This document shows, piece by piece, positions 7,511-15,637 of a stretch of DNA of 34,426 bases (its first letter is position 1; the number at the start of each line of letters is the position of its first letter). The stretch spans positions 1-34,426 of the forward strand of contig DZBG01000019.1 of NCBI GenBank assembly GCA_022729855.1, written 5' to 3'. The notes under the pieces were generated by a model. The model made no database searches and was not told the origin of the DNA. It saw only the letters and a program-made list of their open reading frames with translations. The translations under genes and the position numbers were made by a program. Origin of the DNA: Bdellovibrio sp. (lineage in GTDB: Bacteria; Bdellovibrionota; Bacteriovoracia; Bacteriovoracales; Bacteriovoracaceae).

Positions 7511-8548
7511 ATGAAATTTATCGACGAAGTTGAAATAGAAATTTACTCCGGAAATGGAGGCAACGGTGCTGTAAGCTACCGTCGCGAAAAGTATGTTGAG
7601 TTTGGTGGTCCAGATGGTGGCCCTGGTGGCATCGGTGGAAGTGTCTACTTTGTAGGAGACGAAAACCTTAACACTCTTATGCACTTTAGAGGCCCTAAAG
7701 ATTTTCATGCTGAAGATGGTGTGAAAGGTGGGACTTCTGGAATGAACGGGGCCAACGGTCAGGACCTCATGCTTAAGGTTCCAGTGGGGACTCTTGTTAC
7801 TAACCGTGAAACAAATGAACTCGTTGTTGATGTGACCGAACACGGACAAAGCTATCTTGTCCTTGAAGGCGGCCGTGGTGGACTTGGAAATGGAGCTTTT
7901 AAATCTTCAACTAACCAAGCTCCGACATATGCTCAAAAAGGTGAAGAGGGGCAACATCTCTCAGTTCATCTTGAATTAAAACTTTTAGCTGATATTGCTC
8001 TTGTTGGTTTTCCTAATGCTGGTAAATCAACTCTGATAAGTTCTATTTCTGCTGCTAGACCTAAAGTAGCTGACTACCCATTCACAACGCTTGAGCCTCA
8101 ACTAGGTGTTGTTCAAATGGGAGAGAGCACAGTTGTAGTCGCAGATATTCCAGGTCTTATTGAAGACGCCTCTGAAGGGAAGGGCCTAGGGGTTAAGTTT
8201 TTAAAACATATTGAACGTGCCTCAGCTCTCGTTCACTTAGTTGATTGCTCAATGTTTATCGAAGATTTCGAAGTAATTGAGGCCTATGCCACAATTCGCG
8301 CAGAACTTTTGAAATATAGCGAAAAGCTAGCAGCTAAAAAAGAAATCGTTTGTATTACAAAAATCGATGCGATGACTGAAGAGGAAATTGAACGTTTTCA
8401 AAAAGTATTAGAAGAACATATTGATAGAAAAGTCCTGCCTATTTCAGGAGTATCAGGACGAAATATAGAGACGCTCAAAAGTCTTATGTTAAGAACAAAA
8501 CAGACAATTGCAGCAGAAAATAAGGGTGAAGTTTATGGCGATGAATGA
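7511..8548 (+). CDS. obgE: GTPase ObgE/CgtA
   Basis: 345 residues. The glycine-rich OBG fold (1-158) begins MKFIDEVEIEIYSGNGGNGA and contains GGPDGGPGGIGGSV. The G domain has its P-loop GFPNAGKS at 166-173, switch I YPFTTLEP, G3 DIPG at 212-215, G4 TKID at 283-286 (Thr in place of the common Asn) and G5 SGVSG at 312-316. Obg couples GTP level to 50S assembly and stress responses and is essential in most bacteria. There is no C-terminal OCT domain. The position after rplU-rpmA is the usual one. A short AGG precedes the ATG, just after the rpmA terminator. The end overlaps rsfS by 14 bases. Confidence 0.96.
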   Translation: MKFIDEVEIEIYSGNGGNGAVSYRREKYVEFGGPDGGPGGIGGSVYFVGDENLNTLMHFRGPKDFHAEDGVKGGTSGMNGANGQDLMLKVPVGTLVTNRETNELVVDVTEHGQSYLVLEGGRGGLGNGAFKSSTNQAPTYAQKGEEGQHLSVHLELKLLADIALVGFPNAGKSTLISSISAARPKVADYPFTTLEPQLGVVQMGESTVVVADIPGLIEDASEGKGLGVKFLKHIERASALVHLVDCSMFIEDFEVIEAYATIRAELLKYSEKLAAKKEIVCITKIDAMTEEEIERFQKVLEEHIDRKVLPISGVSGRNIETLKSLMLRTKQTIAAENKGEVYGDE

Positions 8549-8996
8549 ATACGTACAAGAAGAAGCAGGTAAGATTTTTAATAATAAAACTTATGAGTTT
8601 CCAAAGAATCAAGCAATGGTTGCAGCTTGGATTGCGGCTCACTTTAAAGGTGAAGCACTAAAAATTTTTGATATGACTAAGCATAGTGCACTTTCTGATT
8701 GTTCAGTTCTTGCGACTGCTCAGAACGTGACTCAGGCCCGCGCTATGGCCGACGAAATTTCTGCTAACCTAAGACATTTAGGCGCTGAGATTTATTCATA
8801 CGAAGGTTATGAATCTGCTGACTGGATTCTTCTCGATTTCGGCGACACAATCGTTCATATTTTCCAAGTAGCGGCTCGTGATGTTTACGATCTTGATTTA
8901 GTTTATGCTAAAAATCCACAGATCACGATTCCTGAAGAGTTCTATTTTGGTAAAGCTGCTGAAGCTAAAAAAGACGATCTTAAAGGCTATTTCTAG
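8535..8996 (+). CDS. rsfS: Ribosomal silencing factor RsfS
   Basis: 153 residues from ATG 8535, chosen because AAGGGTGAAG sits just upstream; an earlier in-frame ATG at 8508 lies deep inside obgE and has no such site. The protein has the RsfS/Iojap core: LKIFDMTKHSALSDCSVLAT, a LRHLGAEIYSYEGYESADWILLDFGD region, then IVHIFQVAARDVYDLDLVY. RsfS binds ribosomal protein L14 and blocks subunit joining when nutrients are low. It overlaps obgE by 14 bases, and rlmH follows after one base, the common rsfS-rlmH pairing. Confidence 0.93.
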   Translation: MAMNEYVQEEAGKIFNNKTYEFPKNQAMVAAWIAAHFKGEALKIFDMTKHSALSDCSVLATAQNVTQARAMADEISANLRHLGAEIYSYEGYESADWILLDFGDTIVHIFQVAARDVYDLDLVYAKNPQITIPEEFYFGKAAEAKKDDLKGYF

Positions 8997-8997
8997 T

Positions 8998-9459
8998 ATG
9001 AGTCGAGGGCTTCATCTTATCGTAGTTGGAAAACTTAAAGATGGGGCCCTTGAGAGCATTGAATCCGACTATCTCAAACGCATCACCAATCCCGAATTAA
9101 TTATTCACGAAGTAAAAGCCTCAGCCGAAAACAAACAAGCCGAAGGTGAAGCTTTATTAAGAAAAATCAAAGACATTACCAAAGATGGTACGGCCCATAT
9201 TGTGGCACTTTCTGAATGGGGTAAAAAGCATACTTCAGTCAAGTTTAGTGAATGGCTCTGTCAACTTTTAGAGCGTTCTCCACGGGTAATCTTCCTAATC
9301 GCGGGGGCAGAAGGCTTTTCTGAAGAACTCTTAAGGGCGTGTCATGATAAAGTTTCACTCTCGGAGCTGACCTTTCCGCATAAAATAGCTAGAATACTCT
9401 TAGTAGAACAATTGTATCGGGCCCAAACAATCAGATCGGGGCACCCTTACCATAATTAG
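8998..9459 (+). CDS. rlmH: 23S rRNA pseudouridine-1915 N3-methyltransferase RlmH
   Basis: 153 residues from ATG 8998, one base after the rsfS stop. It is a small SPOUT-class methyltransferase with the knot motif VIFLIAGAEGF and the conserved C-terminal stretch LSELTFPHKIARILLVEQLYRA, ending in HPYHN. The tail usually reads G-x-PYH and enters the active site. It methylates pseudouridine 1915 in helix 69 of 23S rRNA on assembled 70S ribosomes. The length is normal. It sits between rsfS and gpmI and is probably cotranscribed. Confidence 0.95.
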   Translation: MSRGLHLIVVGKLKDGALESIESDYLKRITNPELIIHEVKASAENKQAEGEALLRKIKDITKDGTAHIVALSEWGKKHTSVKFSEWLCQLLERSPRVIFLIAGAEGFSEELLRACHDKVSLSELTFPHKIARILLVEQLYRAQTIRSGHPYHN

Positions 9460-9469
9460 GGAGATTTTT

Positions 9470-11014
9470 ATGACTACTCTTCAGGGACTAAGTTCTAGGG
9501 CGATGCTCGTGATCCTTGATGGTTTTGGGCATAATCCACAAGATCTAAAAAACGCCATTAAACATGCAAACAAACCAAATATTGATGAGCTCTTTGCTCA
9601 CTACCCTTTCACTACCATTCAAGCTGGTGGAGAGGCGGTAGGACTTCCAAAAGGTGTGGCCGGAAATTCAGAAGTAGGACATCTTAACCTCGGTGCAGGA
9701 AGACCTGTCAGGCAAGATCTAGTTCGAATCAATGAAGCTATTTCTAAAAACACTTTTAAAGAAATGCCACGCTTAAAAGAGATGATTGAAATTGCGAGAG
9801 CTGGTTCTCGTCGTATTCATCTTCTAGGACTTCTCTCTGATGGTGGTGTTCATGCACACATCAATCATTTGAAAGAAATTATTAAAATTATCTCGGCCTA
9901 TCCAGAGCTTAAAATTTATCTCCATGCTTTTATGGATGGACGTGATACCGGTAAAGATAAAGGTATTACTTATATTGACGAAATTCTTGCCACTCCAGGT
10001 TTTACTTTTGCCAGTATGCAAGGGCGCTCAATTGGTATGGATAGAGATCGTCGTTGGGAGAAGATCGAGCACTGTTATAAAATGCTCACAGGAGAAGGAG
10101 AAAAAGTTCAGCAAAAGCCTCAGGACTATATATTATCTGAATATAAAAAAGGTCTATTTGATGAGTTTATAACTCCGGCCCTCTTTACTGAAGAAGGAGC
10201 GATTCATTCTGAAGATGCTGTTTTCTTTTTTAATTATCGTCCTGACCGAGCTCGTGAAATAACTCTCGCCTTTAACGATCCGAAGTTTAATGAATTTAAA
10301 GTGGATGTTCATCCCAAATATTTTCTTTGTATGTCACCTTATGCCCAAGATGAGCTGCCAAATCTTCCGATTCTTTTTGATAAAGAAAAAATCAAAGGGA
10401 CCTTCTCGGAGTATTTAGCAAGCAAGCAATTAAAGCAGTATAAAATTGCTGAGACTGAAAAATATGCTCACGTAACTTATTTTTTCAATGGTGGTGAAGA
10501 GAAACCTTTTGAAGGTGAAGAGCGCTGTCTTGTTCCCTCTCCTCGGGAAGTAGAAACCTACGATCAAAAGCCACAGATGAGCGCCATGGAAGTGACTGAA
10601 AATTTAGTGCAAAAATTAAATGATAAATCCATCTCAGTCTATGTCGTCAATTTTGCCAACTCAGATATGGTGGGACATACCGGAAACTATGAAGCAGCAA
10701 TCAAAGCCATTGAAGCTCTTGATCAGTGTATGGGAATCCTAAAAAAGAAATGTGCAGAACAAGGTGTGACGATGATTGTTACTGCTGATCATGGAAACTC
10801 TGATCAGATGATTTATCCTGATGGATCTGTCCACACATCACATAGTGATGCAGAAGTTCCATTCTGTGTTGTCCATCCTCTTCTACGTGATGCTAAACTA
10901 GAGTTAAATTCAACAATCAAAGTAATGGCCCTGAAAGATGTGGCCCCTACAATGCTTCGAATTTTAAATATTCCCAAACCGGCCCTGATAACAGGTGAGC
11001 CCATTTTTCTTTAA
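9470..11014 (+). CDS. gpmI: 2,3-bisphosphoglycerate-independent phosphoglycerate mutase
   Basis: 514 residues, normal for the iPGM family. The alkaline-phosphatase-like fold shows Asp17 in VILDGFG and catalytic Ser67 in GNSEVGHLNLGAGR. Further metal and substrate motifs are HAFMDGRDT, GRSIGMDRDRRWEK, NYRPDRARE and the late TADHGNSD/HTSHSDAEVPF. It interconverts 3- and 2-phosphoglycerate in glycolysis using two Mn ions. A GGGAG-type site precedes the ATG, 10 bases after rlmH. The next gene, pfkA, is also glycolytic and starts 8 bases later, so this part of the operon supplies two glycolysis steps. Confidence 0.97.
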   Translation: MTTLQGLSSRAMLVILDGFGHNPQDLKNAIKHANKPNIDELFAHYPFTTIQAGGEAVGLPKGVAGNSEVGHLNLGAGRPVRQDLVRINEAISKNTFKEMPRLKEMIEIARAGSRRIHLLGLLSDGGVHAHINHLKEIIKIISAYPELKIYLHAFMDGRDTGKDKGITYIDEILATPGFTFASMQGRSIGMDRDRRWEKIEHCYKMLTGEGEKVQQKPQDYILSEYKKGLFDEFITPALFTEEGAIHSEDAVFFFNYRPDRAREITLAFNDPKFNEFKVDVHPKYFLCMSPYAQDELPNLPILFDKEKIKGTFSEYLASKQLKQYKIAETEKYAHVTYFFNGGEEKPFEGEERCLVPSPREVETYDQKPQMSAMEVTENLVQKLNDKSISVYVVNFANSDMVGHTGNYEAAIKAIEALDQCMGILKKKCAEQGVTMIVTADHGNSDQMIYPDGSVHTSHSDAEVPFCVVHPLLRDAKLELNSTIKVMALKDVAPTMLRILNIPKPALITGEPIFL

Positions 11015-11022
11015 GGATAAAT

Positions 11023-11997
11023 ATGAGTATTAAGACCATTGGTATTTTATGTTCGGGCGGAGACGCTCCAGGAATGAACTGTGCCATTCGTGCAGTTGTT
11101 CGTTCAGCAATATTTCAAAAACTTAAAGTTGTGGGAATTAAACGTGGTTATGCCGGACTTTTACGTGGCGAATTCATGGATATGAATCTCTCTTCTGTGG
11201 GAAATATTATTCAGCGTGGAGGAACAATTCTTCAGACATCAAGATGCCCTGAGTGGATGAAACCTGAATATCGTCAAACGGCCGTTAATATTTTAAAACA
11301 TCAAGGCATTGATGCACTTGTTGTCATTGGTGGGGACGGATCTTTTAACGGCGCCAAAGCGCTTTGGGATGAGCATCAATTTCCTGTCGTTGGGATTCCT
11401 GGAACAATTGATAATGATATTTCAAATACAGATTATACTATTGGGTTTGATACTGCGGTTCAAACAGGCATTGAGGCAGTAGATAGAATCCGCGACACTG
11501 CTCATTCTCATGCCAGAACATTTCTAGTTGAAGTAATGGGTAGAAATTCTGCGGCGATTGCTATTAAGGTTGGTGTTTGTACAGGTGCTGAAAATATTCT
11601 TCTTCCCCATGACAAAGTAAACCACCAGAAACTTGCTGATGATATTCAGCGAGGAATGAGCCGTGGAAAAGATTCATCAATCATTATTGTCGCCGAAGGC
11701 CCTACTGCAGGTCGCAGTTATGATATTCAACATGTCATGAAAGATATGCATCACCTCGATGCTCACGTTTGTATTTTAGGCCATATCCAACGTGGAGGAT
11801 CACCATCTAGTAATGACCGCTTTATTGCTTCAGAAATGGGTAATATGGCCGTGACAGCGTTGGTTGAAGGAAAGTTCCCAATGGTTACAGTTGTTCAGAA
11901 TGGAAAAGTTTTATTAACTGATCTTAAAAACTGTACAACGAAGTCTGATTTAAATTTTGCAGACTATCAGAAATTAGCTGAAACACTTTCAATTTAG
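11023..11997 (+). CDS. pfkA: ATP-dependent 6-phosphofructokinase
   Basis: 324 residues, the standard bacterial length. The ATP loop CSGGDAPGMN is near the N-terminus. GGDGS at 103-107 has Gly rather than Asp at the site that distinguishes ATP enzymes from PPi-dependent ones. Asp130 in PGTIDNDI corresponds to the catalytic Asp127 of the E. coli enzyme. EVMGRNS and GHIQRGGSPSSNDR bind fructose 6-phosphate. It phosphorylates F6P to F1,6BP. It starts 8 bases after gpmI. Its stop codon overlaps the end of the convergent brnA by 4 bases. No terminator is seen at its end. Confidence 0.95.
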   Translation: MSIKTIGILCSGGDAPGMNCAIRAVVRSAIFQKLKVVGIKRGYAGLLRGEFMDMNLSSVGNIIQRGGTILQTSRCPEWMKPEYRQTAVNILKHQGIDALVVIGGDGSFNGAKALWDEHQFPVVGIPGTIDNDISNTDYTIGFDTAVQTGIEAVDRIRDTAHSHARTFLVEVMGRNSAAIAIKVGVCTGAENILLPHDKVNHQKLADDIQRGMSRGKDSSIIIVAEGPTAGRSYDIQHVMKDMHHLDAHVCILGHIQRGGSPSSNDRFIASEMGNMAVTALVEGKFPMVTVVQNGKVLLTDLKNCTTKSDLNFADYQKLAETLSI

Positions 11998-12230
11998 GAT
12001 GCTTTCTTAAGTCTATTAAGGCCATCAGTTATAAGCATTCTCATCAATACTTGATAGGGAATACCTTTAACACTTGCGATGGCCTTTAACTCTTCTATTA
12101 CTTCATCCTCTAAAGCAATACTTGTAGGTTTTCTGCGCGAACCTTTTAATCGCTTCATTCCCTCAATGACATCATTAATATCAAATTCAATTTTGTCATA
12201 TTCCTTCAATTGCTTTACGGATTTTTTCAT
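11994..12230 (-). CDS. brnA: BrnA/CopG-like antitoxin
   Basis: 78 residues. The C-terminal half (RKPTSIALEDEVIEELKAIASVKGIPYQVLMRMLI) is a ribbon-helix-helix DNA-binding domain of the CopG/BrnA kind. The N-terminal part is charged and would wrap the toxin. It follows brnT with a 35-base overlap, typical of this module, in which the antitoxin also represses the shared promoter. The stop codon overlaps the last bases of pfkA. Identity rests on the toxin partner plus the RHH pattern. Confidence 0.75.
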   Translation of the reverse strand: MKKSVKQLKEYDKIEFDINDVIEGMKRLKGSRRKPTSIALEDEVIEELKAIASVKGIPYQVLMRMLITDGLNRLKKAS

Positions 12231-12549
12231 AAATTAGTTTTTCCTTTTTACTCGCTAACCTAGCACTAATCACTCTTAATTTATCACCTCTAAAAGTAAA
12301 AATAACCGAAATCACTTGGTGCTTAATACTGAGACCGCACAAACAAAATCGACTCTCATTTATAATTGGCATAACCTGAATTCCAATTGGAATTGCTTCT
12401 TTGTTAAAAAACACACTCTCAGCTTCAAATGAAAAAATACCATGTTTTTTCTCATTCTTAGTTTGATTCCCTTGGTCCCATTCAAACTCTATATTTTTTG
12501 CTTCTCTAAACCATTTAAATAACCACAAAATAAACTTAAATTGGGCCAT
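12196..12549 (-). CDS. brnT: BrnT-type ribonuclease toxin
   Basis: 117 residues. BrnT (DUF497) signatures are in order: FEWDQGNQTKNEKKHGI, FEAESVFF, a central ESRF, GLSIKHQVISVIFTFRGDKLRVISAR and a final ASKKEKLIYEK. BrnT is a RelE-fold ribonuclease that arrests translation and is neutralised by BrnA. About 20 hydrophobic residues (FKFILWLFKWF) precede the usual start, so the N-terminus is extended relative to most BrnT. GGAG lies 5 bases before the ATG at 12547-12549, which supports this start. A promoter and operator repeats lie directly upstream. Confidence 0.85.
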   Translation of the reverse strand: MAQFKFILWLFKWFREAKNIEFEWDQGNQTKNEKKHGIFSFEAESVFFNKEAIPIGIQVMPIINESRFCLCGLSIKHQVISVIFTFRGDKLRVISARLASKKEKLIYEKIRKAIEGI

Positions 12550-12558
12550 ACCATCTCC

Positions 12559-12592
12559 ACACTATAGTACACTATACTAAATAAAAAATCAA
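12559..12592 (-). promoter_or_regulatory. brnTA promoter with repeated operator half-sites
   Basis: On the minus strand, TTGATT (12587-12592), 17 bases and TACTAT (12564-12569) form a good sigma-70 promoter. TATAGTGT occurs twice, at 12569-12576 and 12559-12566, ten bases apart on one face of the helix, and also makes a TATAGT-GT-ACTATA dyad. This layout fits cooperative binding of RHH dimers such as BrnA over the -10 box. Confidence 0.55.
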
Positions 12593-12593
12593 T

Positions 12594-13094
12594 CTACCCC
12601 ACTTCTTCAAAAAGTGGGGCCAAAACCTCTTTTGCATCAATACTTTGCAGGTCCAAAAAAGAGAAAACTGAAGATGAAATTAAACACAAATCATTATCCA
12701 CACATTGTCTTAAATTTAAATCCGTTAACGCCTCACTCAGCTTTCCTTCAGGAGTAAGACTACCGGCTGCAACACAATTATCAATTCGACTTAAAGGAAG
12801 AAGGCCAGCTAAATGCCAGTACATAACAAGGAGAGGAAACTCTAAATTTTTAATAATTCCACTCTCCATATCTCCCCAATCATCTTCAAGTTCTACACAA
12901 AGAACAAAACGTTTGAGTGGAATCTGCATCCCGCGAGTGCGAGTGATATAAATAATTTTCTCTTTAATCGCTTTACCATATTTACCAAGGCCATTGATTT
13001 CAATACCGGGAAGTGATTTTGTGGCATAACCAAAAAGTGTCACGAGTTCTGGCCCTTTTTTGGTGTGATAAAATGAATAGAGTTGAGATTGCAT
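12594..13094 (-). CDS. Stand-alone ComM/YifB N-terminal (ChlI-like) domain
   Basis: 166 residues from ATG 13094, chosen because AAAGGA sits 6-7 bases upstream; an ATG at 13118 has no such site. The pattern SFYHTKKGPELVTLFGYATKSLPGIEINGLGKYGKAIKEKI follows the first domain of ComM/YifB (usually GLDG..VEVEvdls.GLPaF.iVGLpd.AVrEs..R). IPLKRFVLCVELEDDW aligns with the fPxkRItVNLaPAD segment, and AAGSLTPEGKL with the GELsLdG motif. The AAA+ and C-terminal parts of ComM, normally about 500 residues in all, are missing. ComM is a helicase that helps branch migration during natural transformation; this relic or stand-alone domain cannot do that alone. The homology is distant. Confidence 0.5.
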   Translation of the reverse strand: MQSQLYSFYHTKKGPELVTLFGYATKSLPGIEINGLGKYGKAIKEKIIYITRTRGMQIPLKRFVLCVELEDDWGDMESGIIKNLEFPLLVMYWHLAGLLPLSRIDNCVAAGSLTPEGKLSEALTDLNLRQCVDNDLCLISSSVFSFLDLQSIDAKEVLAPLFEEVG

Positions 13095-13212
13095 GGCGAG
13101 TCCTTTGTTAAGGGACATTTTGCAAAGGATGGGCCATGAATATTGTGATTAACTAATGAATATTATTTGAAGTAAAAAGTGAGAGGGGATTTTTTTTCCA
13201 AGAGAAGAGAAA

Positions 13213-13812
13213 TTATTCTTGGTCTTTGTTTCTCCACAGATAAACACAAGCATAGGTTCTATATGGTGCCCAGCTCTCAGATAATTGAATCATCTTCTGT
13301 TTTAAGGCCTTACCTTCAAGCTTGTGAAGTTTATAGACATCTTTCATGCTCATCATTATACCGTAGTCATCCACAGCAAAAACATCTTCTCTTTGTAAGC
13401 TAAACATCAAAAGCATTTCCACTGTCCAACGACCAACTCCCTTAATCTGAGTCAGAAGTTTAATGACTTCCTCATTTGATAATTTTCTAATTTTGGCATC
13501 AGTTAATTTGTGTTCAATAAAGAATGAAGCCACATTATGGATGTACTGTGCTTTCTGATATGAAAGGCCCACGCTTCGAAGTTCATCAATACTTACTTTA
13601 AGGACTTGAGCAGGTTTAGGATTTTTTGATTTTAGGAGGACAAGAAAGCGCTGATAAATAACACTGGCGACTTTTGTTGATAACTGTTGAGACATGATTG
13701 AACTTATCAGTCTTAATGAAATATTATTTCTCAGACTTAACTCAGGAAACTCCCCTCTTATACAAGGAGCAAGTTTTTTATCTTTTTTTAGGTGAGTCGT
13801 AATCTTTTTCAT
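13213..13812 (-). CDS. AlkA-family DNA-3-methyladenine glycosylase (HhH-GPD)
   Basis: 199 residues. This is an HhH-GPD DNA glycosylase core with SIMSQQLSTKVA near residue 40, the helix-hairpin-helix IKGVGRWTVEMLLMF at 123-137 and the catalytic aspartate in VFAVDDYGI (Asp148/149). It removes alkylated purines, starting base excision repair. It lacks the extra N-terminal domain of E. coli AlkA and matches the short AlkA forms common in many bacteria. Its start overlaps the preceding secreted-protein gene by 4 bases (ATGA), so it is the third gene of a unit headed by glutamate dehydrogenase. Confidence 0.9.
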   Translation of the reverse strand: MKKITTHLKKDKKLAPCIRGEFPELSLRNNISLRLISSIMSQQLSTKVASVIYQRFLVLLKSKNPKPAQVLKVSIDELRSVGLSYQKAQYIHNVASFFIEHKLTDAKIRKLSNEEVIKLLTQIKGVGRWTVEMLLMFSLQREDVFAVDDYGIMMSMKDVYKLHKLEGKALKQKMIQLSESWAPYRTYACVYLWRNKDQE

Positions 13813-14294
13813 TCATCAAACTTTGAATCAAAATAGCAATTCAGCTCTTTCTGCCCTTTACTATTTTTAGTGACCGAGGCACGAACAATATGAAGACGCT
13901 TGGCCAATTGGTTTTTAATTTCGACACAGCCTAGTGAAGCCACATCACAAAAAACAAAGTCTGTTTTTTTAGCACAAAGATATTTAAAAACTAAGCGTTT
14001 ACCAGAAATACAACTCACTTCTTTGGTTGCCTCTGTGGCAATGGCTCTTAAAAAATAAGGATCGCCTGCTTGTTCTTTATCACAGAAATCCATCACCTGA
14101 ATTTTCTTCCCCATACAGTCTATTTCTTTGGGAGAAATGAACTCAATGAGAGGAGATTCATGGGTCACGGATTTTTTACAAACTTCAGAAAATGAATAAT
14201 TGATTTTTTTGAGATCTGAGATCTGATCATTCACCACCCCAGCAAAGGAGTGGTGAGAGACCAGTATAAAAAGGCTAAAAAAGATTTTTTTCAA
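13809..14294 (-). CDS. Small secreted Cys-rich protein, unknown
   Basis: 161 residues. A signal peptide, MKKIFFSLFILVSHHSFA, precedes a mature protein with eight cysteines (SEVC, EIDC, MDFC, EVSC, KYLC, FVFC, SLGC, ELNC), enough for four disulfides. No family is recognised. It lies 3 bases after the glutamate dehydrogenase stop and overlaps the glycosylase start, so it is translated from the same message. A periplasmic or exported role is likely; a link to its two enzyme neighbours is not obvious. Confidence 0.8.
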   Translation of the reverse strand: MKKIFFSLFILVSHHSFAGVVNDQISDLKKINYSFSEVCKKSVTHESPLIEFISPKEIDCMGKKIQVMDFCDKEQAGDPYFLRAIATEATKEVSCISGKRLVFKYLCAKKTDFVFCDVASLGCVEIKNQLAKRLHIVRASVTKNSKGQKELNCYFDSKFDE

Positions 14295-14297
14295 AAA

Positions 14298-15557
14298 CTA
14301 CCCTGGGAACATACCACGAAGCTTCATCGCACCTTCAAGGCGTTGAAGAGCAGTGATAAGAGCCGCAGATTTCATATTACATTTGTAAACTTGGTGAGAA
14401 GTATAAACCTTATCAAAAGCTTGCTTCATAATATCGTGAAGTTTTTTGTTAACTGTATCAAGATCCCAGAAGAACATTTGAAGTCCTTGTACCCACTCGA
14501 AGTATGAAACAATCACACCACCAGCATTACAAAGAATATCTGGAATAATGAATCCACCACGAGCCGTGATAATATCAACAGCTTCTTTTGTTAAAGGTCC
14601 GTTAGCACCTTCAGCAATGATACGTGCTTTTACTTTGTGAGCATTAGCTTCAGTCACAACACCATCAATTGCAGCAGGAATAAGAATATCTACATCAAGC
14701 TCAAGAAGCTCTTCGTTAGAAATTGTTTTTGCTCCTGGCATATCTTTTAAGAAATTTCTTTGTTGAACCCATTCAATACAAGCAGGAATATTTAATCCTT
14801 TCTCGTCGTAAATAGCTCCTGAAACATCAGAGATGGCTACGATTTTTGCATCTTGGTGATGAAGATCAACAGCAGCAGGAATACCCACTTTACCAAATCC
14901 ATGGATAGCAACAGTTGTATTCTTATCCACTTTTTTATTCATTTTTTCGTAAGCAAAATTAATACAATAAACAACACCTTTACCTGTTGAATCTGCACGT
15001 CCAAGTGATCCACCAATAGCAATTGGTTTACCAGTTACAACACCTGGAACTGTGTATCCTTTAAGCTGAGAATATGTATCCATAAACCAAGCCATAGTCT
15101 GAGAATCTGTTCCAATATCTGGAGCAGGAACATCTTTATCAGGTCCGATAATCATTGCAATCTCAGTCGCGTAACGACGAGTAAGAGCTTGAAGTTCAGA
15201 GCGAGAAAGATCAGCTGGATTAACTTTAATACCACCCTTTGCTCCTCCAAGTGGAAGACCAACGAGAGCACATTTGAATGTCATTAACATAGCAAGAGCT
15301 GCTGTTTCAGAAAGTGAAACATGGTGGTGATAACGAATCCCCCCCTTACCTGGGCCGAGAGTCATATTATGCTGAACGCGGTAACCTTCAAAAACTTTTA
15401 CCGTTCCATCATCAAGTCTTATAGGAACTGAAACCTGTAACGCTCTTTTTGGAAACTTCAAACGTTCAAGAACGTTTGGATCCATTTTCATAATGCCTGC
15501 TGCTTCCTCAAGTTGCGAAAATGCATCTTGGAAAAACGGACTCTCGAAGAGACTCAT
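14298..15557 (-). CDS. gdhA: Glutamate dehydrogenase
   Basis: 419 residues, typical of the hexameric NAD/NADP glutamate dehydrogenases of the RocG/GudB class. Substrate motifs are GPGKGGIRYHHHV, catalytic Lys107 in PLGGAKGGI and Asp147 in PAPDIGTDSQTM. The Rossmann domain has AIHGFGKVG and IAEGANGPLT. It converts glutamate to 2-oxoglutarate and ammonia. In a predator that feeds on prey amino acids it would likely work in the catabolic direction, which is inference. Cofactor choice cannot be read safely. GGAG lies 8 bases before the ATG. It heads the unit with the secreted Cys-rich protein and the AlkA-type glycosylase. Confidence 0.95.
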   Translation of the reverse strand: MSLFESPFFQDAFSQLEEAAGIMKMDPNVLERLKFPKRALQVSVPIRLDDGTVKVFEGYRVQHNMTLGPGKGGIRYHHHVSLSETAALAMLMTFKCALVGLPLGGAKGGIKVNPADLSRSELQALTRRYATEIAMIIGPDKDVPAPDIGTDSQTMAWFMDTYSQLKGYTVPGVVTGKPIAIGGSLGRADSTGKGVVYCINFAYEKMNKKVDKNTTVAIHGFGKVGIPAAVDLHHQDAKIVAISDVSGAIYDEKGLNIPACIEWVQQRNFLKDMPGAKTISNEELLELDVDILIPAAIDGVVTEANAHKVKARIIAEGANGPLTKEAVDIITARGGFIIPDILCNAGGVIVSYFEWVQGLQMFFWDLDTVNKKLHDIMKQAFDKVYTSHQVYKCNMKSAALITALQRLEGAMKLRGMFPG

Positions 15558-15637
15558 GATAACTCCATTGTAGGGTTAGAATTTAAGTGGCCCTAGTCTA
15601 ACTCTGGAGTGATTTTCCGGCCAGTGGAAAGGCAGGA

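Noticed and set aside
7502-7849. Open frame on the minus strand opposite obgE
   Set aside because: It is an antisense shadow of the conserved obgE frame, with no ribosome site and no recognisable protein.
9924-10172. Overlapping plus-strand open frame inside gpmI
   Set aside because: It is fully contained in gpmI in another frame and shows no family pattern.
13140-13175. Direct repeat ATGAATATT twice in the gap between the ComM-like and glycosylase genes
   Set aside because: Short AT-rich repeat with only two copies; chance is likely.
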